NCBI RefSeq assembly: GCF_024679095.1
Contig: NW_026112142.1
Coordinates: forward strand, 314,501-378,500
Direction of reading: 5' to 3'
Origin: Eriocheir sinensis
Lineage: Eukaryota > Arthropoda > Malacostraca > Decapoda > Varunidae
Length of the DNA stretch: 64,000 nt
The first letter of the stretch is position 1. Every line of letters begins with the position of its first letter. Under the pieces are notes generated by a model that saw nothing but the letters and a program-made list of their open reading frames with translations, did not search any database and had not been told where the DNA came from. The position numbers and the translations under genes are program-made. Below, piece by piece: positions 1 through 10,676 of the stretch.

Positions 1-456
1 AGGAGGGTTGGAGGAGGGGGCGGGAAGGAACACACCTCGCACGCACGCCGTCACCTCTCGTAATGCTAAGCTACAAACGCCATCATACATTTTCCTCGCC
101 AACTCTCGTCACGGACTTGGCCATTCTCTCCTTGCACCGCCGCGCGCGCCGCTCCAGGTCCGCCGAAGTGCCTCACCCGCGGCCCAACGAGCCCGTCCAT
201 CAACGCCACGGCCTCCCTCACGCCCGTCCCCGAAGAAAACGAGGTGAGCCAGGTTTCCCTCACGCTGGTTTAAGAAGTCAAGATCACACACAGCCAAGCG
301 ACCTCAGCCCCCGTAAGCTTGTCAGGGAAGAAAACGGCACACTACGTTCTTTTCTTTTCAAGATTTATCCCCTAGTAGGCACTTGGTGAAACGGGCCCTT
401 GTCCGAAGATTGCTGCCTCCCTACATGAGGGAGCACGGGCCTTTGCTAAAGGCGGC

Positions 457-510
457 CGACAGACCGACTCTATCGACGATCAAAATCTAGCCGACCAAGT
501 CGGTCTGTCG
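457..510. repeat. Inverted repeat, 13-bp perfect arms
   Basis: CGACAGACCGACT at 457-469 is the exact reverse complement of 498-510, with a 28-nt spacer. It lies in a segment (about 390-530) that separates the first repeat copy from the next. It could be a hairpin or the relic of a small inserted element. Confidence 0.6.
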
Positions 511-932
511 ACGAGGACTGGCGTGTCTCTTGACACTCACTGGCTTATTAATGTGTGTTGTATCCCTCAGGTTTGTTTAAGAAGTCAAGGTCACACACAG
601 CAAAGCGACCTCAGTCCCCTCTTATGTATGTCGAAGAAAGGAAATGACACGCCAAGTTTTTTTCCTTCACTCAATGGTTTAAAAGTGAATAGGTTACTAG
701 TGTTTCGTAACCCTCACGTTGGTTAAAAAGTCAAGGTGACACTCACACAACCAAGCAACCTCAGCCTTCCCTTGACGGGGAAAGAAAATGACACACCAAG
801 TTCGTCTCCTTTACTTTCTAGTACAACAATAAATTAGTATAGTGTTTCGTAACCGTCAAGTTTGTTAAAGAAGTCAGGGACACACTAACAAAGCCAAGAG
901 ACCTCAGCCTGCCCTTAAGCTTGTCGGGGATA

Positions 933-1241
933 ATACATAGGAATATACATAGGAAGAACAGACACCAGAAGACCTATCGGCTTATGGCGAGGGTGTCTAT
1001 TTACTACCGCTACTACTAGTAATCTACGTGTGGCAGGACAGGACAGAAAAGATGAAGCCTCCTCCCCACCCACCTCTCCCTCCGGCAACGTGCCGGCAGG
1101 GAATAGTTAGAAGAGAACACCATGTACCTTTAAGGAAGAAAGGGACATGGAAATTTTACAGTAAAGAGAGAAATAAGAGGAAATTACTACCCTTAACTTA
1201 CACTATTGGTAACCTAAGCTGTGGAGGAAACTGACTTCATT
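933..1241 (-). mobile_element. LINE 3' end fragment (copy L), H-related subfamily
   Basis: Non-coding. The segment 1047-1205 resembles the 3' untranslated part of LINE H (51620-51790 on the plus strand): both contain GCTCCTCCCCACC-like text, a GGCAGG block and an AACCATG block in the same order. The low-coordinate end carries ATACATAGGAATATACATAGG, which read on the minus strand is a TATTCCTATG-type 3' tail. A second copy of this end, in the opposite orientation, lies at 12737-12843. It is a heavily 5'-truncated remnant. Confidence 0.6.
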
Positions 1242-1840
1242 ACATAAGAACATAAGAACACAGAAACACAAGGAGAATGAAAGAGGACGAGTGGCCTGCA
1301 CAGGGCAGCCTCAGGATCCCCCCTAATACTCACGATGGGTGAGGTGTAGTTTCAGGGGCACAGGTGGAGGCTTGATCCTCGTTTTACCGGCGGTACTAGG
1401 CACGGCACCAGTAACCTGTCACCTTACTGCACCCACACCTCACTCCACCTGTCATGCGGACATTAACTGTTGCTTTACTCTATTGTTAGCTTACGCTACT
1501 TGCAATCTAGGTTGTGGGGGGAGAATAATATGAATTTAGGTCGACGTCTTGCTGCAATCTGTCTGAAAACATGCGAAGAAGGGTCAGTATAATCTTATAT
1601 CCCTGAAGTACTTATCCAATGAAGACTTGAAGCTATTGATACTCTGTGCGCTAACTACTGACGGTGGGAGTCTATTCCAGTGATCGACGACTCTATTCTC
1701 GAAAAAACTTTGCGCACCAATGTGTTACATCGGTTTCCCTTTAACTTCATACCGTTGCTGCGTGTTATTGTGTTGGTGTCTCTCTGAAATAGACTATCTG
1801 GGTTAATGTTGTCGAATCCATTAAGGATTTTGAACACTCA
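1242..1840 (-). mobile_element. 5'-truncated, decayed CR1-like LINE (copy K)
   Basis: The minus strand at 1655-1837 encodes a short run resembling the C-terminal end of CR1-type reverse transcriptases: a KILNGF-like segment, an SRTRxN-like TITRSNGMKL and a following NRCNT. Downstream the frame is lost. The element ends at about 1242 with two units of the octamer TTCTTATG (minus sense), the same tail used by LINE J at 6164. Only about 600 bp remain and no RT catalytic motif is present. Confidence 0.65.
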
Positions 1841-2939
1841 CTGGCTTATTACACACCAAGTTCTCTTCCTTAACTGAGTGGTTTAATAATGAGGATATTT
1901 GTGTTTCCTAATCCTTATGTTGTTTTAGGAACTCGAGGTTGCATAGCCAAGATTTCCTTTAGTCTTGTCGGGGGATTAAATGGCATACCAAATGATTTTC
2001 CTTCACTTTCACAGGTGTAAATTAATTGAAGAAGTAACAGTCTCATAACCAAACTAAAAGCATCAGGTTTTATTTTTCCCTTACGCCTGGTTTAATAAGT
2101 ACGTTCATGTACATTTTTCCCTTTTGTTTTATATCATAGTCACGTTTATTAGCCCACCTGAGAGGCCGTCCAACACCTGCACGCGCTCGCAGGAGAGGGA
2201 GGGAGGGACTGGTTGAAACAAAATGATGCCTGTGTTCGTTCGTCTGTTTAAAGCTCATTGTGACTTGTCTCTGCTAGTACCATTCTATTTTTCCTTGTGA
2301 CGTCTCTTCTTCACTCCGGGTAACTTATTGATCGTGCATTTATTCGTTCATTGTGACGCGTATTGTTGTTTTGTTTTCAAATAGTACAGAGGAAATGAGC
2401 CAACGTGCGGGGTCGTGGTGTTCGAGCAACCCCGCGCGTCGCTCAAGGGTCCGGAAAGGGGTTCGAAGTGACTCGCCAGTTGTTGTTCACTCTCAAGAAG
2501 AAAACAAAGTTATATATTTATTTTCCTTAAGTTTAAGTAATAGCAAGGCTCACTGGGGCAGGTGTGTGAATAGCGATGGTAGTTATGACTTATTGATTGG
2601 TTATTGAAAAGTTAGTATAGCCTCCCGCCTCGCCCTAGTGTCTGGTCAGCAGGTAACCACACTGGCCTAGCCTCGCCCAGCCGCCCACCGTACAGCCGCC
2701 GCGTCTGCTCAGCTGGACAGTCACGTTTTTGTTTCATGTGACTTACTCAATACTCCGCATCTAATAACAGTCCCATCGTATTTTTTTTTCATTCATACTT
2801 TCACTTAATGTTGGATAGAATTATTACATATACCGTTCTCTTTATTATGTTTATCTATTTAGCGGAAGGGAGAGGTGGCATTTGTTTAGTCAGCCAGAAA
2901 AAGCGAGCGTTTTCTATCACTAAGCCTCGCGTCACCCCG

Positions 2940-3076
2940 CCTCGTTGATGCGCATTCGTCTCCGCCCCCCAGTGGCCAGTCAGTCAGTCAAGTGCGTGTG
3001 TGTCTGTGTCCGTGTTTGTCTGTGGCGAGTAAACTGTGTCGAGGATGGAGCGGCAAGTGTCGGCGGCGTGAGGTAA
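2940..3076 (+). promoter_or_regulatory. Candidate initiator and first exon with splice donor
   Basis: A GC-rich stretch carries three overlapping TCAGTC copies near 2977-2989, matching the arthropod initiator consensus TCAKTY. About 85 bp downstream the text GTGAG|GTAAGC (donor at about 3073) matches a strong splice donor. A short ATG frame between them stops before the donor, so any exon would be 5' UTR. No TATA box is seen. This is motif matching only; no downstream coding exon is recognised. Confidence 0.2.
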
Positions 3077-3199
3077 GCCAGCCAATGTCGTGTCATTGTG
3101 TAGACAAGCGAGGAAGTGTTCGGGGAAGTACCTCCAGGCTGAGGGTCCCCGGGACACTGTGGAGCCCATGTGTCCTGGTCCGGCGTCATTGTGGGTGAC

Positions 3200-3440
3200 A
3201 GATACGTACGATTAAGATTAGGGAAAGCTGAGTGGTATCAAGGTATCATCATATATGTTAAGGTATCATTTAAACTAAGAATCCCCTTGTTTGTTTAGGA
3301 TCAGACACTCCGCTCTGCATCGACAAGGGTTTCGAATCGATATTTATTGTGTAACAGACATATGATTAAGATTATGCAAAGGCGAGTGGCGTCAAGGTAG
3401 AAACATTAAAATTAAGGTATGAAATAGATCAAGGTGTCAG
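3200..3440 (+). repeat. Diverged tandem duplication, ~155 bp
   Basis: GATTAAGATTAGGGAAAG at about 3208 and GATTAAGATTATGCAAAG at about 3364 begin two related stretches. Each continues with GAGTGG..TCAAGGTA and AAGGTAT blocks. There is no coding content. Confidence 0.5.
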
Positions 3441-4639
3441 CATAGTGTAAAAGTAAGGTGTCGTCATATTTAATCAAAGTGTAAAGCAATCAAAGTGTTT
3501 GATATAATTAAAGTATAGGAGAAAGGCAAGGTGATATTTTAAAAGGAAAAGAGCAAAATGTATATTGGTAACTCTTAACTTATTCATACTTCCAGTCATA
3601 TTCCCTTCCACTACACAACGACTCATTGCTTTCGAGACACCTCGCGAACCTCTTGATTCGTGTTCGGGCATCACTGTTTGCAGGAACAGCGATATGCGGC
3701 CTGTTTGTAGGTTTTGGTCTTTTCTGTTAGTAACAGTAGAACGCTGATATGCCAAGAATAAAGTTTAAAGCGAAGTGTGTGACGTTCATGGAAGGCAACA
3801 AGCACTTTTGAGGCTGCCGTTGATTGCCGACTTGGTAACAACTGTCACCTCTTAGTAAGGGACAGTGTGGAGTACGGCCACAAGTTGTCGTTGCGTCATC
3901 TTGAAGCGCTGTAGCAATTCCATACAGGAAAAACAAAACTTCTGTCCATCTTCGTGAAGTCTTGTTGGACATTTCGACACAAAAACGAGATAAACTTAAG
4001 TATGTCAACTTATTCATCCTTTAGAAACTTATCAGTCACAGCAGTCAGTCTGAGCATCACCGAAACACATCCTAGAGAAACTTTGGAAGCCTTGATACGA
4101 AGATTGTTATGTCAGTCTACTTTTAATGTTCAAAAACTACTTGAAGCAGCCTTTTAATTAGTCATACTGAACAGAACAGAAAAAAAAACGTAAGACGTCT
4201 TAATCCAAGGAGAAATTGATATTAGTCTAGGTGCGTTCAGTAGCAATACACCTCAGACAACCTTTTTAAAGAGTAAGGCCAAGAACTCTAGAACCCTCGA
4301 GTAAGCCACACCAAACAGAGCTGAAAAAGGAAAAGGAAGATCCAAGGACGTCTTGATCTGGACACACACGGACACGGGACAAACATAATTCCCTTAACTC
4401 GAAACAAACACAGCGTCCAGGCCTTCAGTTGCCCGGGGAGCGAGTGAGGGAGAAACAGATCAAGGCGGGACACCGAAGGGCCGTGACGCGCATTGGTTAC
4501 CGCTCGGCTGACAGGTGGCGGCGGGGGGGAAGGAAGGAACAGAAACTCGACAAATCAAAGTGAATGCCTCGGCACGTCTGACTTGGCCAGGAAGTCACTC
4601 GCCGCCGCGATGAAACACTCGCATTGAGGGACGGAGGGC

Positions 4640-4785
4640 TGCCCTGCCTACCGCGCCTCCTCCGCCTCCTTCCATTCCTCATCCCATTACTCTGACTACT
4701 TTTCCTCCTGCTTCTGTTCCTCCTCCTCCTTATCTTCATGCTCCTATTCCATTTCCTCCTCCTCCTCCTCCTCCTCCTCCTCAGG
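4640..4785 (+). repeat. TCC-rich microsatellite
   Basis: Imperfect (TCC)n with a pure run near 4755-4783. It precedes LINE copy A, as TCC tracts flank several other LINE copies in this window. Confidence 0.8.
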
Positions 4786-5142
4786 GCCATAAATACTCCG
4801 ACTCCTCCCGACCCGGCCGCGAGTATTCCCTGGAGATTAGCCTTAATCTGAACACCTGGACGAGCCGACGCGGTTAATGGTTTCCACCTGACCCTTCGCC
4901 ACTCATTCTCGCTGACTCAAGTCAAAAAGTAATAAATAAACCAAAGATAACGGTATGCCTTCCCCACCACTACGCAAATGCTCCCGGTGCGAGGGGCGAT
5001 TTGCTCAACAATATTATGACAAGGGTGCAGAGTCATGCAGACACTGTCTCATGGAGATTAGGATTTCAGATTTAGAGCAGGGCTTGTCGAAGTGTCTTGC
5101 TCTCATGCACCTAAACACGCCGCTGCCCGCCACCGCCGCTTC

Positions 5143-5335
5143 TTCTTCTTCTTCTTCTCCTCCTCCTTCGTCTCTTAGTACATCTGTCTCCACCTCCGCT
5201 TCGTCCTCTTCCACCTCCTTCTCCACCCCTACCACTGTTCTGACCCGCTCCAAGGCGCGCTCTCTGAAAGTTAGACCCACCCCTTCCCAAACTCTCTCCC
5301 TAACCCAGCCTGCTTGTTTCCCCTCTCGTTCTTCT

Positions 5336-5370
<35 letters not shown>

Positions 5371-5953
5371 TTCTTCATCTTCTTCTTCTTCTTCTTCTTC
5401 TTCTTCTTCTTCTTCTTCTTCTTCTTCTTCTTCCTCCTCTTCAGCTTCCACCTACGCTGCCTGCACGTCCATCTCCCCGTCCCCCTCGTCCTTCTCCTAC
5501 ACTTCCTCCTCCTCCTCCTCATCATCATCATCATCGCTATCATCATCATCATCTTCTTCTGCTTCTTCTCCATCTTCTTCTTCTTCATTCTCTTCATCTC
5601 CCTCCTCCGCCTCCTCCTCCTCCTCCTCCTCCCCCTCCCCCTCCTCCTCCTCCTACTCCTCCTCCTCCTCATATTCCTCCTCCCCCTCCTCCTCCTCCCC
5701 CTCCTCCTCCTCCGTCTCCTCCTCCTCCCCCCCCTCCTCCTCCTCCTCCTCCTCCTCCTCCTCCTCCTTCTCCTCCTCCCTCTCCTCCTCCCTCTCCTCC
5801 TCCTCCTCCTCCTCCTCCTCCTCCTCCTCCTCCTCCCCCTCCTCCTCCACCTCCTCCTCCACCTCCTCATCCTCCTTCTCCTCCCTCCTCCTCCCCTCCT
5901 CCTCCTCCTCCTCCTCCATCTCCTCCTCCTCCTCCTCCTCCTCCTTCTCCTCG
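5143..5953 (+). repeat. Coding trinucleotide repeat (TCT/TCC) inside LINE A ORF1
   Basis: About 800 bp of nearly uninterrupted TCT (5143-5440) and TCC (5500-5950) triplets with a short TCA block near 5520-5550. In the ORF1 frame it encodes serine with scattered Pro, Thr, Phe and Tyr. Other frames give poly-Leu/Phe or, on the minus strand, poly-Glu/Arg, which are shadows. Confidence 0.9.
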
Positions 5954-6163
5954 CTAGCGTACAGGCGTAGACGGAAGACAATCCTCCCAGCCGTCTCCTG
6001 TGAAGACGGATCACACTTCAACGGATCAAGGATCAACACCAAGGTTAACATAAAACTGGTGGGTGACAGCATTGTTAGAGAACAACTGACTGAGTTCTGT
6101 GGACGAAGTATCAAGAACAGGAGACGCTACTGTATTCCTGGTGCAAAACTACAAGATATAGAA

Positions 6164-7222
6164 CATAAGAACATAAGAACGTAAGGAGTCTGCAAGAGGC
6201 CGGTTGGCCTATACAAGGCAGCTCCTGTACACTCAACCCCACCTAACCTCACCATCCATGGCTTTATCTAACCTCTTCTTGAATGTATCTATGGTATTGG
6301 CACCCACAACATGGCTCCCAAGCCTGTTCCATTCGTCCACCACTCTATTAGTGAACCAATTCTTGCCTATGTCTTTGTTGAATCTGAATTTGTCTAACTT
6401 AAAACCATTTCCACGCGTCCTACCTGGCTCTTTCACTCTCAAAATTTTATTGACATCCCCTTTATTAAATCCCTTCATCCATTTATAAACTTCGATCAAG
6501 TCTCCTCGCACCCTTCGCCTTTCTAGAGAGTGTAGATTTAACTGCTTTAGCCTGTCTTCATAAGGCAAGTTCCTCACCCCCTGAATCATCTTCGTCATCC
6601 TCCTCTGTACAGATTCTAACATCTTGATATCCATTCTATAATAGGGGGACCAGAACTGAACTGCATAATCGAGATGAGGTCGAACTAGTGCTAAGTAAAG
6701 TTTGAGGATGACTTCAGCGCTCCTATTGCTCACGCTCCTTGAGATGAAACCTAGTACTCTGTTTGCCCGATTTTTAGCCTGAATGCATTGAGCCCTAGGA
6801 CGGAGGTCAGCGCTCACTAGGACTCCTAAGTCTCTCTCCCGCCCAGACCTGCTTAGAGGAGTGTCATTTAAGGAGTAATTGTGTAAGGGGTTATTCCTAC
6901 CTACACTCAAAATGCTACACTTCCCGACATTGAATTCCATCTGCCACTTCCTCGCCCAATCATATAGTCTGTCAAGCTCATCCTGGAGAACGGTAGCGTC
7001 GCTGTCTGATTGGATTACTCTACCGATCTTGGTATCATCTGCGAACTTACTGACATCGCTACTGATTCCTGTGTCCAAGTCATTGATGTAAATAATAAAA
7101 AGCAGAGGACCCAGCACCGACCCCTGTGGGACTCCACTCGTAACACTGCCCCATTCAGATTTCTTACCATTGATTTGCACTCTCTGCTTCCTACCTACCT
7201 ACCTACCACTAAGCCACGCCCT
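6164..7222 (-). mobile_element. 5'-truncated CR1-like LINE (copy J) nested in LINE A
   Basis: Minus-strand insertion of 1,059 bp inside the SGNH domain of LINE A. The 3' end at 6164-6185 is an octamer tail (TTCTTATG in minus sense), preceded by a GGCC-AACC-GGCC hairpin at about 6199-6212. The flanking GAA at 6161-6163 and 7223-7225 is a possible 3-bp target-site duplication. The subfamily differs from A in both tail octamer and RT sequence, and matches the tail of copy K at 1242. Confidence 0.85.
6233..7220 (-). pseudogene. LINE J reverse transcriptase, C-terminal half
   Basis: An open frame of 315 codons (7180 down to 6233) holds the RT palm motifs [14 protein letters not shown] and FADDTKIG (catalytic Asp-Asp), then the conserved CR1 C-terminal region (LVRPHLDYAVQFWSP, RRRVRGDLIEVYKW). 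Homology continues upstream to about 7220 (AWLSGR), but the frame is closed at about 7200 by an expanded AGGT tetranucleotide. The N-terminal RT and the endonuclease are absent, as expected for a 5'-truncated insertion. Apart from the repeat expansion it shows little decay. Confidence 0.85.
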
Positions 7223-7752
7223 GAAGCGGCAGACCTCGTCTCAGACCGCACGGAACAGGACACACTCTTTGTTTTGCACACTGGCACGAACAACGTTCAA
7301 ACAACGCGCACGGAGGAAATTTTAGCCGACTACCGACGAGTAATCCGCCGCTACAAGGAGAAGTCACGCCACATCATTGTCTCCGGGATTCTTCCGAGAA
7401 TCAACGCCTTCACAGGCTTCCACAGAAAGGCGTCAAACATCAACAACAGACTGAAGCACCTCTGTCAGGACGAGGAAGTTTCGTTCGCAAATGTGTGGGA
7501 TCATTTCTTTGACAACCCCGACCTTTTCCGTCCTGACGGTCTTCACCTCAATGCGATTGGCTCAGCACGGGTTGGTAGGCTGCTGAACGAGGAAGTACTT
7601 TTGTACTAAAAAAACTCCGAGCGCGGGAGGGGCGCCAAAGTATCGTAAACAACCAACCAGTAGAGCCCGCCCATCATACACCAACGCCCCCAACAGAAAA
7701 CACACGCAGACACCGGACGACTGTGCCTCGAAGAACTGAAGTCAAGACGGAT

Positions 7753-10488
7753 ATGTCTGTCCTTTACACCAACGCGCGGAGCTTAATACCCAAACGGGAT
7801 GAGTTACTTGCCTACGTTGACGTAGAAAGTCCGGACGTGATTGCCATCACCGAAACGTGGGCCACCTCTGACCACCTAATGACCGAATTCTCAATTCCAG
7901 GATACGAGAGCTTCTACAAAAACAGACTTCACAAGAAAGGAGGAGGTGTTATCTGTTACGTCAAGAACAAATACCCTGCCGTGGAAGTAACCAAAGGAGA
8001 CTCAGAGAAATATGACACAGTATATGTTGAACTGGAGACTAGCAAGCACAACAAAATAACGATTGGAGCCGTTTACAGACCTCCAAAGCAACAAGAAGCG
8101 GACGACGAAGCGCTGTACGAAGAAATCCACACCGTAACGCAAAACAAACAATCAGTCATTATCGGGGACTTTAACTGTGCCAACATTGACTGGACCACAA
8201 TGATTGGAGATCGGGAGGGTAACAGATTGCTCGAGATGTTAGAAGACACTTTTCTTACTCAGATTGTTACCCGACCGACGAGGGAAAATAACATATTAGA
8301 CCTAGTACTCGTGAGTGATTCAGATCTCACACGTGAATGTCAAGTCGGCGAAAAACTGGATGGTTGCGATCATCACCTAATCCGCCTAAAGATCAGAACA
8401 GACCACAAAAGAGCCAATTTTAATTTCGCTCGTGAGCTGCTAACCCAGACAACTTGGGAACCCATGACATACACTCCTGTGGACGGAGCGTGGAATGGCT
8501 TCAAGAACAAACTCCTGGAGGTAGAGAGAACAACTGTTCCCATGAAGACAAGGAGAACAAATAATGCCACAAGCCCACCATGGATGACTACCCAGGTTCG
8601 ACGGGCGATTAATTTAAAGAAGAGAAAATACAACTCGCTCAAAGAAAACGGCACTGACGAGGCACGCGAACAATACCATCAAAGCCTCAGAGCTTGCAGA
8701 ACACTCATTCGCCAGCGTAAACGCGACTATGAAAAGCAAATTGCACGCGAAGTCAAGTCCAACCCGAAAAAGTTCTTCACGTATATAAGAACCAAAAAGA
8801 AGACAAAAAGCAATATCGGTCCCTTAAAAGATGAAAGTGACGTACTAACACAGGACAGTAGACAAATGGTCGAAATCCTAAACAGAAACTTCGCGTCTGT
8901 GTTCACGGTCGAGAATACCCAGTCCGTACCCGAGAGCCCTACCCCACCGATGGGAATCACTCCCCTAGAAATTGGCACAATCGAAGAACGGGATGTGAAG
9001 AAGTACCTAGACAAACTCGAGACAAACAAGTCCACCGGACCCGACGACTTGTCACCCAGGCTGCTCAAGGAACTCAAGCAGCAAATCCTCAAGCCACTCA
9101 CCACCATCTACAATCTGTCACTACAACAAAACAAAGTCCCAAAAGACTGGAAACAAGCGAATGTAACTCCGATCTACAAAAAGGGAGACAAAAGTGTGGC
9201 CCTAAACTACAGACCAATCAGCCTGACCTCTGTGGCGGGAAAAATCCTCGAGAAGATCATCAGAGACAAACTCGTTAGGTTCCTTGAAGACAACAACATC
9301 ATTTCCGATGCTCAGCACGGTTTCAGGAACAAGCGCTCATGCTTAACCAATTTATTGGACTTCTTCCAAGGTTTCTATGAAAACTGGGATAATCATATCC
9401 CCAGCGATGTTATATATCTAGACTTTCAGAAAGCCTTTGACAAAGTGCCACACGAAAGACTCCTCAAGAAACTCAAGTCGGCGGGATTAGGCGGCAATCT
9501 GACAGCGTGAATCAAGGACTGGCTCACTGGAAGAAAACAACGAGATGTACTCAACGGACAGGCCTCCGAGTGGCTCCCGGTCACAAGTGGAGTGCCACAG
9601 GGGTCAGTGCTGGGACCCATACTTTTCATCATATATATCAACGACCTAGAACTAGGATTGAAATCCAATCTTTCAAAATTTGCCGACGACACAAAGGTGG
9701 GTGGGAAGGCCCTCACAACGGCAGACAGCAAAATTATCCAGAGAGACCTGGACCAGATCACTCGGTGGTCAGAAAAATGGCAGATGTCCTTCAACACTGC
9801 CAAATGTAAAGTAATGCATATCGGATCCAGAAAAAGCAACCACATATACCACATGGGTGGCGAACCACTACATGTTGTGCAAGAGGAAAGAGACCTCGGG
9901 GTCACCATCAGCAGTGACTTGAAACAAATAAAACACTACAAGTCCGCCTGTAAGAAAGCCAATACAATGCTTGGGTTCATATCGAGGAACTTCGAATACA
10001 AGACGCCGGGAGTTATGTTATCCTTGTACAATTCGCTGGTAAGGCCCCACCTGGAATACGCCGTGCAGTTCTGGTCTCCTAATTACAGGAAAGACATTGA
10101 ATTACTTGAGAGAGTACAGCGCCGCGCCACGAAGATGATACCATCACTGAGGACAAAGCCCTATGAAGAGCGACTCGAGCGACTCAACCTCTTCACGTTG
10201 GAAAAGAGACGCCTGCGGGGAGACATGATACAAGTCTTTAAGTACCTGAACAAGCTCAGCAACGTTGATCACTCCAAACTCTTCACGCTACAAACCAACC
10301 TGAGAACAAGAAACAACGGAAAAACAATTCAAGCAAAGCGATGCAATACTGACATCGGAAGGAGTTATTTCTCGAATAGAGTTGTTCGCCAGTGGAACAG
10401 CCTTCCTGCAGAAGTGGTTAGCGCAGAGACCATCAACTCCTTCAAGAAACGCATTGATCGCCACTTTGCTGCATCGGGAGTGAACTGA
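7753..10488 (+). pseudogene. LINE A ORF2: AP-type endonuclease and reverse transcriptase, one nonsense codon
   Basis: The first ATG is at 7753, 144 nt after the ORF1 stop. The endonuclease (to about 8400) shows YTNARSL, the catalytic Glu in AITETW, VYRPP, GDFN and a C-terminal DHHLIRL. The RT (about 9000-10050) shows [56 protein letters not shown] and FADDTKV (catalytic Asp-Asp). The C-terminal region continues to 10488. A TGA at 9508-9510 replaces a tryptophan codon (TGG in copies B and D) just before the RT active-site half. The frame is otherwise open for 912 codons. Known role: nick the target, then copy the element RNA from the nick. Confidence 0.9.
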
Positions 10489-10592
10489 ACGTTCCCAAGA
10501 GTAGATACACAAGTGCTTTAATCCTTCCCTGCAAGCCACTCCTATGGCAAACGGATTGATTGAATCACTGAACGCAGGCAGCCTAGTAATGA

Positions 10593-10645
10593 GGCAACAG
10601 GCTTTCTGCTGCCTGCTAGTCCATGTTTCCATGTTTCCATGTTTC
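10593..10645 (+). other. LINE A 3' hairpin and octamer tail
   Basis: GGCAACAG (10593-10600) pairs with CTGCTGCC (10606-10613), 7 of 8 pairs, with a GCTTT loop. About three CATGTTTC units follow. The same layout ends copies B, D, E, F and G. In the L2/UnaL2 group such a stem-loop plus short repeat is the template recognition site for RT; a similar role here is inferred. Confidence 0.75.
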
Positions 10646-10676
10646 TTCCTCCTCCTCCTCCTCCTCCTCCTCCACC
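10646..10676 (+). repeat. (TCC)n tract between LINE A tail and LINE B
   Basis: A short (TCC)n run lies exactly between the octamer tail of A and the truncated 5' end of B. Confidence 0.8.

Larger units (their letters stand above)
240..2030 (+). repeat. Diverged tandem repeat, ~145-bp unit, interrupted by LINE remnants
   Basis: Imperfect copies of one unit recur at about 255-360, 551-690, 697-838, 839-932 and 1843-2030. Each carries a version of TTTAAGAAGTCAAGGTCACA followed by a GACCTCAGCC-like block, then CTTGTCGGGG and ACACACCAAGTTC. Neighbouring copies are spaced 142-146 bp. The text ACACTCACTGGCTTATTA occurs at 533 and again near 1835. The fourth copy breaks at about 932 and its expected continuation appears at about 1843, so the LINE remnants at 933-1840 were inserted into the array. 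Function unknown. Confidence 0.7.
2031..4640. other. Non-coding region without recognisable genes
   Basis: No open frame resembles a known protein. The stretch is mixed in composition: AT-rich from 2031 to 2620 and 3200 to 4600, GC-rich from 2620 to 3190. It contains a weak candidate promoter/first exon (2940-3076) and a diverged duplication (3200-3440). Short open frames at 3474-4157 on either strand show no motif or domain. Confidence 0.5.
4955..7609 (+). pseudogene. LINE A ORF1: zinc-motif / poly-Ser / SGNH hydrolase, split by LINE J
   Basis: The start at 4955 (MPSPPL) aligns with the MPKYF and MPSNL starts of copies D and H. Residues ~9-34 hold Cx2C (CSRC) and, after 20 residues, Cx2C (CRHC), a likely zinc-binding fold followed by a helix. 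Residues ~64-334 are a serine tract encoded by TTC/TCC repeats. The SGNH domain then starts with LVGDSIV (block I, catalytic Ser) and is cut at 6163 by LINE J. It resumes at 7226 with LHTGTNN (block III) and ends with PDGLHLN (block V Asp/His). SGNH (esterase-like) domains are known in CR1/L2 ORF1 proteins; their role is unsettled, with lipid or membrane binding proposed. Without J the frame would be continuous to the stop at 7609. Confidence 0.8.
4800..10645 (+). mobile_element. CR1/L2-type non-LTR retrotransposon, nearly complete (copy A)
   Basis: Two ORFs, then a 3' UTR ending in a hairpin and a CATGTTTC octamer tail. ORF1 (4955-7609) has a Cx2C...Cx2C start, a serine tract and an SGNH hydrolase. 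ORF2 (7753-10488) has endonuclease and RT. Only two events disable it: a 1,059-bp LINE fragment inserted in ORF1 (J, 6164-7222) and one nonsense codon in ORF2 (9508-9510). The 5' limit is not resolved; the non-coding stretch after the TCC tract at 4640-4785 is the likely 5' UTR. Copy E (46209-47278) is a close relative. Known of the family: CR1-like elements move by target-primed reverse transcription and are usually 5'-truncated, so a copy this long is notable. Confidence 0.85.

Noticed and set aside
5271..6014. Minus-strand Arg/Lys- and Glu-rich frames opposite the serine tract of LINE A
   Set aside because: Shadows of the TCT/TCC coding repeat; the plus-strand frame links to the zinc motif and the SGNH domain.
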